A stretch of 64,000 bases of DNA from Chloroflexota bacterium (GTDB lineage: Bacteria; Chloroflexota; Chloroflexia; Chloroflexales; Herpetosiphonaceae). The position numbers and the translations under genes were made by a program. Below the pieces are notes generated by a model. That model was not told the origin of the DNA and ran no database searches. It saw only the letters and a program-made list of their open reading frames with translations. Shown here one piece after another: positions 8,925-16,664 of the stretch; positions within the stretch are counted from its first letter, which is position 1; every line of letters starts with the position of its first letter. Location: the NCBI GenBank assembly GCA_020161265.1, contig JAIUOC010000002.1:372001-436000 (forward strand). Direction: 5' to 3'.

Positions 8925-9389
8925 TTAGCGTCTGCGCACTTCAGGAGGAATTGCCGCCAGCCAGCCAAGTTCAACCACCGCCCATAATCCCAAAAGAATG
9001 GCTTCGGCTGCATCGTGACGCAACGAGGTAGGGCGTGGTGCATCCGACCATTCGATCACGCGGCGGGCTAATTCATCGGCCACAGCTTTGGCTTGCTCTC
9101 CGGTGCGTTGCTCACGAGCATATAACAAACTCGCTCGCCAAACCTCAGCACTTGTACGGATCAACTGTAGGTCGCGGCGGGTAGCTTCGCGCTCCCAAAC
9201 ATCGGCAATCGGGCCGCCGCCCTCAAGCACCAACACGCTCAGATCGCTAATTTCGGCTAATTGGCCGCTACTGCCACGGCGTAAGCGCGGCAATGAACCA
9301 TAGTTATGCGAACGATACCAAAGTAGTTGGCCTGCGCGGTTGTAGCACGCAAAACCAGTGCGAATGCCCAAATCAACCGCTAGTAACAT
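8925..9389 (-). CDS. RuvC/RNase H-fold protein, possible Holliday-junction-type nuclease
   Basis: A 154-residue protein. LLAVDLGIRTG gives the first-strand Asp of an RNase H-like fold. VLVLEGGG gives a Glu at the end of a later strand, and LRHDAAEAILLGLW gives the C-terminal Asp on a helix. This is the order and spacing of RuvC-type active sites, and the length fits RuvC (about 160-170). It lacks the usual RuvC sequence elsewhere, so it may be a divergent resolvase or a non-nuclease homologue. Its ATG shares a base with the upstream stop (TAATG), so it is tightly coupled to the TPR gene. Confidence 0.7.
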   Translation of the reverse strand: MLLAVDLGIRTGFACYNRAGQLLWYRSHNYGSLPRLRRGSSGQLAEISDLSVLVLEGGGPIADVWEREATRRDLQLIRTSAEVWRASLLYAREQRTGEQAKAVADELARRVIEWSDAPRPTSLRHDAAEAILLGLWAVVELGWLAAIPPEVRRR

Positions 9390-10393
9390 TAGCGTTCTCC
9401 AAAACTATCGCCCCGTTGCGGGTTGCTTAGCTCTTGATTGTAGGCTTCTAGCCCACCAATTGCTCGTTGAAAATGGCCATCGGCCTCTTGCAAACGTAGG
9501 GCAGCACGGTTGGCAATCGCCACATTATAGTTAGTATAGTATTCCAAAATATCATCAAAGGCAGCTTGTTCTAATTGCAGGCCTTGTTTATATTCGTTAT
9601 GAATTTCGGCCAAAATATCAGGAGCTTTGACCCGCTCCAAATCGGTGTAGGCTTGACGCACCACATCGCGATAGATTTTGGCGGCCTCAATTTGCTCAGT
9701 TGCCACGGTCGAGGTATCACTGGTTGCGCGATAGGTTGTGACTGCTTGGTCGAGGCGTTGGCGAATTTCACCAACTTGGCTCAGATAGCGCAATAATTCA
9801 ACCTGATTCATTTCCGAGGCCGCGACCACCGCCTGCGGATCAGATTGATCATTAATGGCGACATCAAGGCCTGCGGGAATTTGGGGTAAGGGCTGGGCTT
9901 TGGCAACCGAAAGCATCACTGCGGTGAAGCTAATTGCCAAAATCACGGCAACGAGCGAAGCAACGCGCACAACTTTACCGCTGCGCTCAGAATCGCGCCA
10001 TTCTTGCCACCAAGCTTTTTCGGCAGTTGGGGCGATTTCGGCAGCACGCTCCTCGGCGGTTGGGATGCTGATTTGTTGCAAGCCACTAGGCGGTTTGGGC
10101 GTGGTAACACTAGCAGGCTTAGTTTGCTGCTGCTGAATCCAAGCTAAACCTTTGCGGGCTTGTTGGTTATGCGGGTTGATTTTGAGCGCCGATTGCAAAC
10201 AAAATTCGACATCACGCGGCTCGTCGAGCACCCCACTAAGCCAAAGCCAAGCTTGTTCGTGGCGCGGATCAAGCTGAACCGCCTTGGTCAATAAGCCTGC
10301 TGCAATCCGCCGTTGACCGCCACGAGCCGCCGCCAAGCCACGCTCATATAAGCGCTGCGCCTCAACACTATAGGTTGTAATGCCTTGTTCCAT
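9389..10393 (-). CDS. TPR-repeat membrane protein
   Basis: A 334-residue protein. Two tetratricopeptide repeats lie near the N-terminus (AQRLYERGLAAARGGQRR and LTKAVQLDPRHEQAWLWLSG, continuing to ALKINPHNQQARKGLAWIQ). After a Pro-rich linker and a basic stretch, one membrane helix (VVRVASLVAVILAISFTAVM, about 158-180) leads to a helical, probably extracytoplasmic C-terminal domain with charged coiled-coil character. The ATG at 10393 is preferred because upstream codons lie in a dispersed repeat. First gene of the operon with the RuvC-fold and 95-residue genes. Role unknown; TPRs imply protein binding. Confidence 0.78.
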   Translation of the reverse strand: MEQGITTYSVEAQRLYERGLAAARGGQRRIAAGLLTKAVQLDPRHEQAWLWLSGVLDEPRDVEFCLQSALKINPHNQQARKGLAWIQQQQTKPASVTTPKPPSGLQQISIPTAEERAAEIAPTAEKAWWQEWRDSERSGKVVRVASLVAVILAISFTAVMLSVAKAQPLPQIPAGLDVAINDQSDPQAVVAASEMNQVELLRYLSQVGEIRQRLDQAVTTYRATSDTSTVATEQIEAAKIYRDVVRQAYTDLERVKAPDILAEIHNEYKQGLQLEQAAFDDILEYYTNYNVAIANRAALRLQEADGHFQRAIGGLEAYNQELSNPQRGDSFGER

Positions 10394-10404
10394 AATCCTC
10401 TGTA

Positions 10405-10535
10405 GGGATGAAGGATGAAGTATGAGGGATGAAGCTTTATCCTTCAACAATTAGGTTAATCACATGCCAGAAATCACGCGGAATCAATCAGTCTCGATTA
10501 AGTTTTCATCCTTCATCCCTTATCCTTCATCCTTC
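10405..10535. repeat. inverted pair of GGATGAAG-type dispersed repeats
   Basis: The stretch at about 10405-10437 carries GGATGAAG words in plus orientation, and 10507-10535 carries the complementary CATCCTTC words. They flank about 70 bp between the GH18 gene and the TPR gene. The same words recur at 11885-11917, 25290-25322 and 39886-39898. Confidence 0.7.
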
Positions 10536-10539
10536 TAAA

Positions 10540-11796
10540 TCAATGGCCAGGAATATAGCGATTGATTGAGCGTTGGACGATCAAGGGATCTTGTTTCAAC
10601 GAGTCACGAATATAGGTCCAGTTTTGGGGATCTTCGCTGCCCAAGCGCCAAATTGCAATGCCCGCTAAATCGTTTTCGCGAATCATCTCCATTTTGGCGG
10701 TTAGCGACCGATAATTGGAGAACCAAACCGTGCGTCCAGCATAGTTAAAGGTTGATTCTTGGATTTGCAGCCCGCCATCTTCTTCGACCAAGCGAATTTG
10801 GGGCTGGTAGGTGGCCTTAATTTCTTCAACCTCGGTATAACTTCGGGCAATGCCAAAACCGCCATTACCAGGCCAATCGTAGGCATAAAACGAAATTCCA
10901 ATTTGAATTTTGCTGGGGTCAACTTGGGTTTTGGCATATTCGGCCACCGCTTTGACCCAAAACATCGGAGCAATTGGGCCTGGCTCCGAGCCACGCCAGC
11001 TATAATCGTAGGTCATAATCCGCAGGCGATCAACCACTTTGCCCAAATCGGCATAATTTTGGTAATCGGGACGGCCTGTATGGGCATGCACTGCAACCGT
11101 TAGCAATTTATCTTCAGCATGCAACGCAGCACCCAATTCAGTCATAAACGCGGTAAATTCATCTTCATAATCAAGCGAAAGCGATTCATAATCGATGTCA
11201 ATGCCATCGTAGCCGTAGGTACGAACCTCATCCATAATAATATTAATATGGTTTGTACGGCTTTCGGGCGTAGCCAACACCACCGAAGCTGCTTCCAAAT
11301 CTTCAATATTATGCACAGTTGGGATAATCAGCACATTATTTTCTTTGGCAATTTGCACCAATTCGGCATCACGTGAGCCAACATCGGCGATTAACGTGCC
11401 ATCAGGGCGCACGCCATACCAAAACGGGCTGACCTCATCGAGAATATCTTTGTTGGCTTCAAAGGTTGCACGAGCAGCCTCGGCATCAAACGATGTTGGT
11501 AGCCAAGCAGCGACATAGCGGCCTGTTTTGGGGTGGACTCCGCGCACATCATTGGCGCTAGCAGGCAACTCTGAGCCACCTTGACCATCGGCTACCGTGT
11601 TAGGCAGCGGCTGCAAGGTTGGCGCAACAAAGGTAGGGACGGGCAGAGCGGTTGAAGTTGCTCGGGGCAATAGAGCTTGGGCGGCGGCATCGGCGGCGCG
11701 ACTGTGCTTGATCCGTAAATCAATAAACTGCCAGAGAAACACGATCCAGACCAAAATCCCAATTGCAAGAACCCCACGGAAGAGATGACGAAACAT
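10540..11796 (-). CDS. glycoside hydrolase family 18 protein, YaaH-like, membrane anchored
   Basis: A 418-residue protein. A basic N-terminus and one membrane helix (GVLAIGILVWIVFLWQF, about 8-24) are followed by a Pro/Ala linker and a GH18 TIM barrel (about 90-410). The catalytic motif DGIDIDYE occupies residues 197-204, with Glu204 as the predicted proton donor. LTVAVHAH, LRIMTYDYSW and the late GIAIWRLGSEDP Trp region are also present. This layout matches spore-germination YaaH/SleL-type N-acetylglucosaminidases and related cell-wall or chitin hydrolases. It faces outside; a wall-related role is inferred. Monocistronic between repeat-rich gaps. Confidence 0.88.
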   Translation of the reverse strand: MFRHLFRGVLAIGILVWIVFLWQFIDLRIKHSRAADAAAQALLPRATSTALPVPTFVAPTLQPLPNTVADGQGGSELPASANDVRGVHPKTGRYVAAWLPTSFDAEAARATFEANKDILDEVSPFWYGVRPDGTLIADVGSRDAELVQIAKENNVLIIPTVHNIEDLEAASVVLATPESRTNHINIIMDEVRTYGYDGIDIDYESLSLDYEDEFTAFMTELGAALHAEDKLLTVAVHAHTGRPDYQNYADLGKVVDRLRIMTYDYSWRGSEPGPIAPMFWVKAVAEYAKTQVDPSKIQIGISFYAYDWPGNGGFGIARSYTEVEEIKATYQPQIRLVEEDGGLQIQESTFNYAGRTVWFSNYRSLTAKMEMIRENDLAGIAIWRLGSEDPQNWTYIRDSLKQDPLIVQRSINRYIPGH

Positions 11797-12208
11797 AACA
11801 ATTCACTCGATCAGCAAAAAATCCACAAAAAAGACCACTCAAAGTATAACCGATTAAACAAGGCTTTCCAAGAAAGCCTAGATTAAAGGATGAAGTATAA
11901 GGGATGAAGGATGAAGCAAAGGTTTTAACGCAGAGGATTCAGAGGTCAGGATTCAGGGGTTAGGATTGAGCAGCGCTGAGCCAATTAGTCCATTAGGGAT
12001 GGCAAAAGCATCATTCGGGGCAAAAAACAACCTAGCACTCTTCAGGTGCTTTGCGGTTTTAGCCCTTCGTGTCTTTCGTAAATCAATATTCTGATCCCTG
12101 ATGCCTAACCACTGACCCCTAATCCTATTCTCTGTTCTTGATCGGCGTTTGCGTGAGGGTGATAGCCTCGTTTATAATGAAGGGCAGTTTTGAAGACGAG
12201 GCATATCC
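11797..12208. other. intergenic gap built of dispersed repeats
   Basis: A 412-bp gap between divergent genes. It contains a GGATGAAG-type repeat (11885-11917), an AACGCAGAGGATTCAGAGG and TCAGGATTCAGGGGTTAGG stretch (11930-11967), and a CCCTTCGTGTCTTTCGT stretch (12062-12078). Versions of all three occur at other gaps in this window. No gene is seen. The promoter for the downstream TTG-start gene should lie in the last 60 bp. Confidence 0.6.
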
Positions 12209-12739
12209 TTGATAGCTTTTTGGACAACCTATGGCTTCTACTTATGGATCGGCAGCGGCCTACTGATTATCGGCTTGCTGATCTGGATCGGGCGTTTAAG
12301 CAAACGGCTGAGCGTCATCGATCAACGCTACACAGCCCTCACTAAAGGTGTTGATGCTGAACATCTTGAAGATATTTGGCTTCAGCGCTCGCTGCAAGTT
12401 GCTCATCACGATGATCAAATAACCGCCCTCGAACGTGAAGTTCGGCGTTTGGGCCGCAGCAGCCTGCATCATGTTGGGTTAGTGCGCTTTAATCCCTTTG
12501 GCGATGTTGGCGGCGATCAAAGTTATGCTTTGGCGCTGCTTGATGGCGAACAAAGTGGGGTTGTCCTGAGCAGTATCTACAGTCGTTCAGGGGTGCGTAC
12601 CTACGCCAAGGCTGTGCAACGCGGCCAATCAACCCATACGCTTTCCGAAGAAGAAGTTGCATCAATTGCGCAAGCCCTTGGTCAATTTACCTCGGTGGAA
12701 TCAGCAGCTCAACCCGCTACAACAGGAGGCAATTCATGA
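12209..12739 (+). CDS. DUF4446 family protein
   Basis: A 176-residue protein starting at TTG 12209, with GAGG 8 nt upstream. It has one N-terminal membrane helix (FYLWIGSGLLIIGLLIWIG), a coiled-coil region (about 30-80) and the conserved DUF4446 core VRFNPFGDVGGDQSYALALL followed by a short beta-rich end. The family is usually found in Gram-positive and Chloroflexota genomes with no defined function. Its stop overlaps the bactofilin start (ATGA), suggesting that the anchored coiled-coil protein and the bactofilin act together at the envelope; that link is inference. Confidence 0.87.
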   Translation: MIAFWTTYGFYLWIGSGLLIIGLLIWIGRLSKRLSVIDQRYTALTKGVDAEHLEDIWLQRSLQVAHHDDQITALEREVRRLGRSSLHHVGLVRFNPFGDVGGDQSYALALLDGEQSGVVLSSIYSRSGVRTYAKAVQRGQSTHTLSEEEVASIAQALGQFTSVESAAQPATTGGNS

Positions 12740-13173
12740 GCTTATTCGGTAACAAAAAAGTGGTACAACCAATCGCCCAATCGCCAACCGGCAAGCCCGA
12801 AACCGTGATTGGAGCCAATACCACCTTTGTTGGAACCCTCAAATCCGACGGGAATGTTCGGGTTGATGGCTCTGTTGAGGGCGAGATCGAGGTGCTTGGC
12901 AATTTGATTGTTGGTTCAACTGGGCGGGTTATCGCTACGCTCAAGGCTCAAAATATTCACGTCTCGGGCGCAGTCAAAGGCGAAATTATCGCGACTGAGC
13001 AACTGGAAATCTCGCCTTCGGGCAAGGTTTGGGGCGATATTACTGCCGCTTCGTTACATATCGAGCCAGGTGGCTTGTTCCGTGGCCAAAGCAGCATGAC
13101 TTCAAATATCGACGAGCCATTGTTGCTCGATGCTCCACGCTCACGCTTAAACGAAGAGCCAAGCGGGGTTTAA
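12736..13173 (+). CDS. bactofilin (polymer-forming cytoskeletal protein)
   Basis: A 145-residue protein that should polymerise without nucleotide into filaments guiding wall growth, cell shape or protein localisation. The DUF583 beta-helix core spans about 22-125, with repeating Gly/Val turns (VGTLKSDGNVRVDGSVEGE, NLIVGSTGRVIATLKAQN, QLEISPSGKVWGDITA). The flanking ends are short and disordered, as usual for the family. It overlaps the DUF4446 gene by 4 nt. AGGAGG lies just before the ATG. Confidence 0.93.
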   Translation: MSLFGNKKVVQPIAQSPTGKPETVIGANTTFVGTLKSDGNVRVDGSVEGEIEVLGNLIVGSTGRVIATLKAQNIHVSGAVKGEIIATEQLEISPSGKVWGDITAASLHIEPGGLFRGQSSMTSNIDEPLLLDAPRSRLNEEPSGV

Positions 13174-13275
13174 TTCCTCAATGCTGATTGTTAGCAATTT
13201 GTCATCGATCAAGGCAGTTTTTTGCCCAAGCGGTGTGCTAGGCTAACACGACTATCTAAACCTGAGGATGATGTT

Positions 13276-13731
13276 ATGGCTCGTTGGCGCTGGCCACAAT
13301 GGCGTAAACCACAAATTCCGCAACCAACGCAATTGCGCAGCGGGGCGACGTTGGCCGTAACTTGGGGCTTGGCCGCCTTTGCCCTGTATTTGATGGTGCT
13401 ATTTGGCAGTTTGGTGGTTCAAGGCTATACCATGGAGCAACAAGCTCAAGCCTTAGAGGCTGAAAATGCTCGTTTGGCCGCCGAAAGCCAAGCCCTGCGT
13501 GACCGCGCTGCCTATGTGCGCTCCGATGCAGCGATCGAATTGGCCGCCCGTGATATGCTCGATATGGCCAAGCCAGGCGATGTGGTGTTGCATGTGAGTG
13601 TCGTTACGCCAACCTTGACCGTTTCGCCAACCATTGCCTTAGAAGCTCCCGCCGCCGATCCAGTGGCCTTGCCGCCTGTGGACTCAACGCCCAATTGGCG
13701 GCGTTGGCTGGAAGTGCTATTTGATTCTTAA
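13276..13731 (+). CDS. FtsB/DivIC-like septum formation initiator
   Basis: A 151-residue bitopic protein with a basic cytoplasmic start (MARWRWPQWRKPQ), a membrane helix at about 37-56 (FALYLMVLFGSLVVQG), then a periplasmic coiled coil (QQAQALEAENARLAAESQAL). A segment ARDMLDMAKPGDVV resembles the family's AR..L.M.KPGE motif. The last 40 residues are a Pro/Thr/Val tail. Family members bridge FtsL/FtsQ in the divisome. GAGG 8 nt upstream favours the ATG at 13276. A terminator follows directly. Confidence 0.82.
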   Translation: MARWRWPQWRKPQIPQPTQLRSGATLAVTWGLAAFALYLMVLFGSLVVQGYTMEQQAQALEAENARLAAESQALRDRAAYVRSDAAIELAARDMLDMAKPGDVVLHVSVVTPTLTVSPTIALEAPAADPVALPPVDSTPNWRRWLEVLFDS

Positions 13732-13749
13732 TTTTGGATGAAGGATCGA

Positions 13750-13776
13750 GCGATTGGGTGACCAATCGCTTTTTTT
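13750..13776 (+). terminator. Rho-independent terminator after the FtsB-like gene
   Basis: GCGATTGG (13750-13757) pairs with CCAATCGC (13762-13769) around GTGA, followed by seven T (13770-13776). The next start codon lies only 3 nt beyond. Confidence 0.9.
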
Positions 13777-13778
13777 GT

Positions 13779-14774
13779 ATGAATTGTTCTGTCATTATTT
13801 TAAATTGGAATGGCCGCGCACTGCTCGCTGATTGCCTCAATGCCTTATTGCCCCAATGCGATGCTTCAATCGAAGTGTTGGTGGTGGATAATGGCTCACA
13901 TGATGGCTCGGCAGCGTGGCTGCATCAACATTATCCTCAAGTGCGCTTGCTGGCGCTCACCAACAATCGCGGGTTTAGCGGTGGGGTTAATGTTGGCTTG
14001 CATGTGGCGCGTGGCGATGTGCTGTTGTTGTTGAATAATGATGCAATCGTTGAGCCAAATTTTATCTCGGCCATTCTCGCGCCGTTTCAGCACCAACCAA
14101 CGCTTGCTGCTAGCGCTGGTCTGCTGACCTTCGCTCATCGACCCGAAATCATTGCCTCAGCCGGAATCCAGCTCTATCACGATGGCGTGGCGACTGATGC
14201 TGGGTTGTTGCAGCCAGTTGCTCAATTAGCCAGCCAACCCAGCCCAATTTGGGGTGGCAGCGGCGGAGCAGTGGCCTATCGACGCGCCGCTTTAGCCGAT
14301 GTCGGCATATTTGATGAAGGCTATTTTGCCTATTTGGAAGATGTCGATTTGGCCTGGCGGTTGCAGTTGCGTGAATGGCAAACCGTGCTAGCCCCACAGG
14401 CCGTCGCTCGGCATATCTACTCGGCAACTGGCGGCGAAGGCTCGCCCTTCAAAGCTTGGCTGATTGCGCGTAATCGCTGGCGGGTAATTTTGCGTTGCTG
14501 GCCAACGCCGTTGTTGGCCCGTGATCTCCCATTAATGCTAGCTTACGATGGTTTAGCCTGTGCTCAAGCCATCCTGCGCCGCCGCTGGACGACGGTCAGT
14601 GGGCGCTTGCATGCCTTGCGTCAACTACCGCAACTACGTCAACAGCGCCACGCGATCCAAACCCGCCGCACTGCTCCAATCGCTGAGCTTGATCGTTGGA
14701 TTAAACCAGCCCGTTCGCCGCTGGCAATTTGGCGCGAAACCAAAGCTCTTGGTCAATTGATCGCCCAACGCTAG
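13779..14774 (+). CDS. glycosyltransferase family 2, rhamnosyltransferase-like
   Basis: A 331-residue GT-A enzyme. It starts with CSVIILNWNGR (nucleotide-sugar fold), then VVDNGSHDGS, the NNRGFSGGVNVGL block and LLLNNDAIV (the DxD-equivalent). GGSGGAVAYRRAALADVG and FDEGYFAYLEDVDLAWRLQ carry the acceptor-side ED motif. The C-terminal roughly 90 residues are basic and amphipathic, likely membrane-associated. No SD is seen, and the ATG lies 3 nt after a T-run terminator, so the start is the least certain point. An in-frame TTG at 13734 would put translation through the terminator hairpin. It transfers a sugar to a glycan or lipid acceptor; acceptor unknown. Confidence 0.87.
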   Translation: MNCSVIILNWNGRALLADCLNALLPQCDASIEVLVVDNGSHDGSAAWLHQHYPQVRLLALTNNRGFSGGVNVGLHVARGDVLLLLNNDAIVEPNFISAILAPFQHQPTLAASAGLLTFAHRPEIIASAGIQLYHDGVATDAGLLQPVAQLASQPSPIWGGSGGAVAYRRAALADVGIFDEGYFAYLEDVDLAWRLQLREWQTVLAPQAVARHIYSATGGEGSPFKAWLIARNRWRVILRCWPTPLLARDLPLMLAYDGLACAQAILRRRWTTVSGRLHALRQLPQLRQQRHAIQTRRTAPIAELDRWIKPARSPLAIWRETKALGQLIAQR

Positions 14775-15787
14775 CCTTTGCTGGCCTCGATCATTCGTTG
14801 CATGCGCTGATTAGCAGTGCCAGTGTCGATGGCCTGTTGGGCTTGACGCAAAGCTTCGCCAAATGAATCGGCGCGTTCGCAAGCAACCAAAGCGGCGGCG
14901 GCATTCAACAGCACAATATCGCGGCGCGGGCCAGTATCGCTGCCATCAAGAATCGCCTTGGTCATGGCCACATTTTCTGCGACCGAGCCGCCAGCAATTG
15001 CTTCACGCGGCGCGAGGCTTAACCCAAAATCACTGGGGCTAATTGTCGAGGCTTGGGGCGTAGCCCCAGCTCGCACATCAAACACTAAGGTTGAGGCGCT
15101 GATTGAAATTTCATCAAGCCCATCGCTGCCATGCACCACCAACGCGCGGCGAATGCCCATTTTGCTTAAGGCGTTGGCTAACTTTTCGGCCAAACCAGCA
15201 TTAGCAACCCCAATCACCTGATATTCGGCGCGGGCTGGGTTGGTCAGTGGCCCCAGCACATTGAAAATCGTGCGAATGCCAATTTCGCGGCGCACCGGCC
15301 CAGCGTAGCGCATGGCTGGATGAAACTTAGGCGCAAACATAAAACCAATGCCTGCTTGGCGCAAACAACGGGCCACACCGTCAGCATCAAGCTCGATATT
15401 GACCCCTAAACCTTCGAGTACATCAGCTGAGCCACATTTCGATGACATGGCGCGATTGCCGTGCTTGGCGACGGTTGCACCTGCACCTGCTGCCACAAAC
15501 GCCGCAGTGGTTGAAATATTAAAAGTATTCGAATGATCGCCGCCAGTGCCACAGGTATCGACCACGCCGCCATCGTGAGGCACGGCCAGCGATTTAGCCC
15601 GCATCACTTGGGCCATACCAGCAATTTCTGCGTCAGTTTCACCTTTAAAATGTAACGCTGTGAGCAAGGCCGCGATTTGGGCTGGCGTGGCCTCGCCATT
15701 CATCATCTGCTCCATCACCGCCGCCGCATCGTCTTGGCTTAAATCCGTTCGATTGGTAACCGTAATAATTGCATCGCGAATCTGCAT
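14771..15787 (-). CDS. trpD: anthranilate phosphoribosyltransferase
   Basis: Second step of tryptophan synthesis: anthranilate + PRPP to N-phosphoribosyl-anthranilate. The 338-residue protein has the usual family length. The Gly-rich PRPP loop TCGTGGDHSNTFN, the KHGNRAMSSKCGSADVLE block and the RRALVVHGSDGLDE block identify the family. The ATG at 15787 is preferred over an upstream in-frame TTG/CTG region because MQIRDAI is the normal N-terminus. No other trp genes are nearby. Its stop overlaps the convergent glycosyltransferase stop: both read the shared palindrome CTAG at 14771-14774. Confidence 0.96.
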   Translation of the reverse strand: MQIRDAIITVTNRTDLSQDDAAAVMEQMMNGEATPAQIAALLTALHFKGETDAEIAGMAQVMRAKSLAVPHDGGVVDTCGTGGDHSNTFNISTTAAFVAAGAGATVAKHGNRAMSSKCGSADVLEGLGVNIELDADGVARCLRQAGIGFMFAPKFHPAMRYAGPVRREIGIRTIFNVLGPLTNPARAEYQVIGVANAGLAEKLANALSKMGIRRALVVHGSDGLDEISISASTLVFDVRAGATPQASTISPSDFGLSLAPREAIAGGSVAENVAMTKAILDGSDTGPRRDIVLLNAAAALVACERADSFGEALRQAQQAIDTGTANQRMQRMIEASKG

Positions 15788-15811
15788 GGTTGGCTCCTTG
15801 CAGCAAAACAA

Positions 15812-15844
15812 CAAAAAAACAACGAGAGCAAATTGCCCTCGTTG
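15812..15844 (-). terminator. terminator of the tRNA-Pro transcript
   Basis: CAACGAGAGC (15820-15829) pairs with GCCCTCGTTG (15835-15844), 10 bp with one G-U. On the minus strand it is followed by seven T. It lies 3 nt after the tRNA CCA end. Confidence 0.88.
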
Positions 15845-15847
15845 TAG

Positions 15848-15923
15848 TGGTCGGGGTGATAGGATTCGAACCTACGACCTCAACGTCCCAAACGTCGCGC
15901 GCTACCAACTGCGCTACACCCCG
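15848..15923 (-). tRNA. tRNA-Pro, anticodon UGG
   Basis: A full cloverleaf of 76 nt. The acceptor CGGGGTG pairs with CACCCCG. It has U8-A9, a D-stem GCGC/GCGC, an anticodon stem CGACG/CGTTG with loop TTTGGGA (anticodon TGG, G37 as expected for proline), a five-base variable region, and a T-arm GTAGG-TTCGAAT-CCTAT. Discriminator A and CCA are encoded. It is transcribed alone between a strong promoter and a terminator. Confidence 0.97.
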
Positions 15924-15951
15924 TTGCTTTTGTTTTATCGTTGCGCGTGGC

Positions 15952-15980
15952 ATTATAGCGGAGAATAGTTTGTTTGTCAA
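15952..15980 (-). promoter_or_regulatory. consensus housekeeping promoter of tRNA-Pro
   Basis: On the minus strand: TTGACA (15980-15975), a 17-nt spacer, TATAAT (15957-15952). Both hexamers match the sigma-70/SigA consensus exactly. The predicted start is near 15945, about 22 nt before the tRNA 5' end. Confidence 0.9.
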
Positions 15981-15993
15981 ATTGTACGAAACC

Positions 15994-16032
15994 GAGCATC
16001 AAACTGCTGTTTCTGGTAGCAGTTTGATGCTC
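15994..16032 (-). terminator. 15-bp hairpin after the esterase gene
   Basis: GAGCATCAAACTGCT (15994-16008) pairs perfectly with AGCAGTTTGATGCTC (16018-16032), with a 9-nt loop. On the minus strand it is followed by GGTTTCG. It sits 8 nt after the stop of the gene at 16041. Confidence 0.8.
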
Positions 16033-16040
16033 GAACAAAA

Positions 16041-16664
16041 CTAGCCGAGCTTACTCAGCAAAGCTTGAATTGCGCTAATTTCGTCGTCGTTGACAGTATG
16101 ACCCATATTTGGGTAGAGCCGCAGATCAACCTTGGCCCCAGCTTGCTCAAAAACGCTAGCACTTTCGCGCACCCGTTCGGCAGCAATATGAAAATCACGG
16201 TCGCTACAGCCGAGAAATGCCGTTGTACCTGCGAGGTTGGTGCTATAGCTAGTCAAATGCGTGCCAGCGCCAATCAGGCCGCCGCTGAGCGCAATTACGC
16301 CAGCCAAGCCCTGACCATAGCGGGCCACCCATTCCAAGGCTAAACATGCGCCCTGCGAGAAGCCCAACACTACAATCTTATTGCGCGGAATTTTGTGAGC
16401 TTCGGCCTCAGCCACGGCGCGACCAACCGCCGCTAAGGCAAAATCGAGTGCTGGCTGATTGACCGCGACTGGCTCGATAAAACGCTGCGGATACCAGGTA
16501 TGATTATCGGCTTGGGGCGCAAGATAAGCCCAATCTGGCCGCTCAAACGCTTGGCTCAAACTGAGGATGCTGGCAGCATCAGCGCCGCGTCCATGCACCA
16601 TAATCATCACGCCAGCTGCGGTTTCAAGGCTGGCTCCTGTTTGAATAATCGGATTAGAATGCAT
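16041..16664 (-). CDS. carboxylesterase/phospholipase family hydrolase (MhqD-like)
   Basis: A 207-residue alpha/beta hydrolase of the predicted esterase YpfH/MhqD group. It has MVHGRGADA (oxyanion region), the nucleophile elbow GFSQGACLA, Asp in LGCSDRDFHI and the catalytic His in NMGHTVNDDE. Its start overlaps the end of the ring-cleaving dioxygenase by 11 nt, the same partnership seen in Bacillus mhqE-mhqD and mhqO operons, where the pair detoxifies hydroquinones and related electrophiles. GGAGCAAAGTC precedes the ATG. The hydrolase would act on ring-cleavage or conjugate products; that role is inferred from context. Confidence 0.87.
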   Translation of the reverse strand: MHSNPIIQTGASLETAAGVMIMVHGRGADAASILSLSQAFERPDWAYLAPQADNHTWYPQRFIEPVAVNQPALDFALAAVGRAVAEAEAHKIPRNKIVVLGFSQGACLALEWVARYGQGLAGVIALSGGLIGAGTHLTSYSTNLAGTTAFLGCSDRDFHIAAERVRESASVFEQAGAKVDLRLYPNMGHTVNDDEISAIQALLSKLG

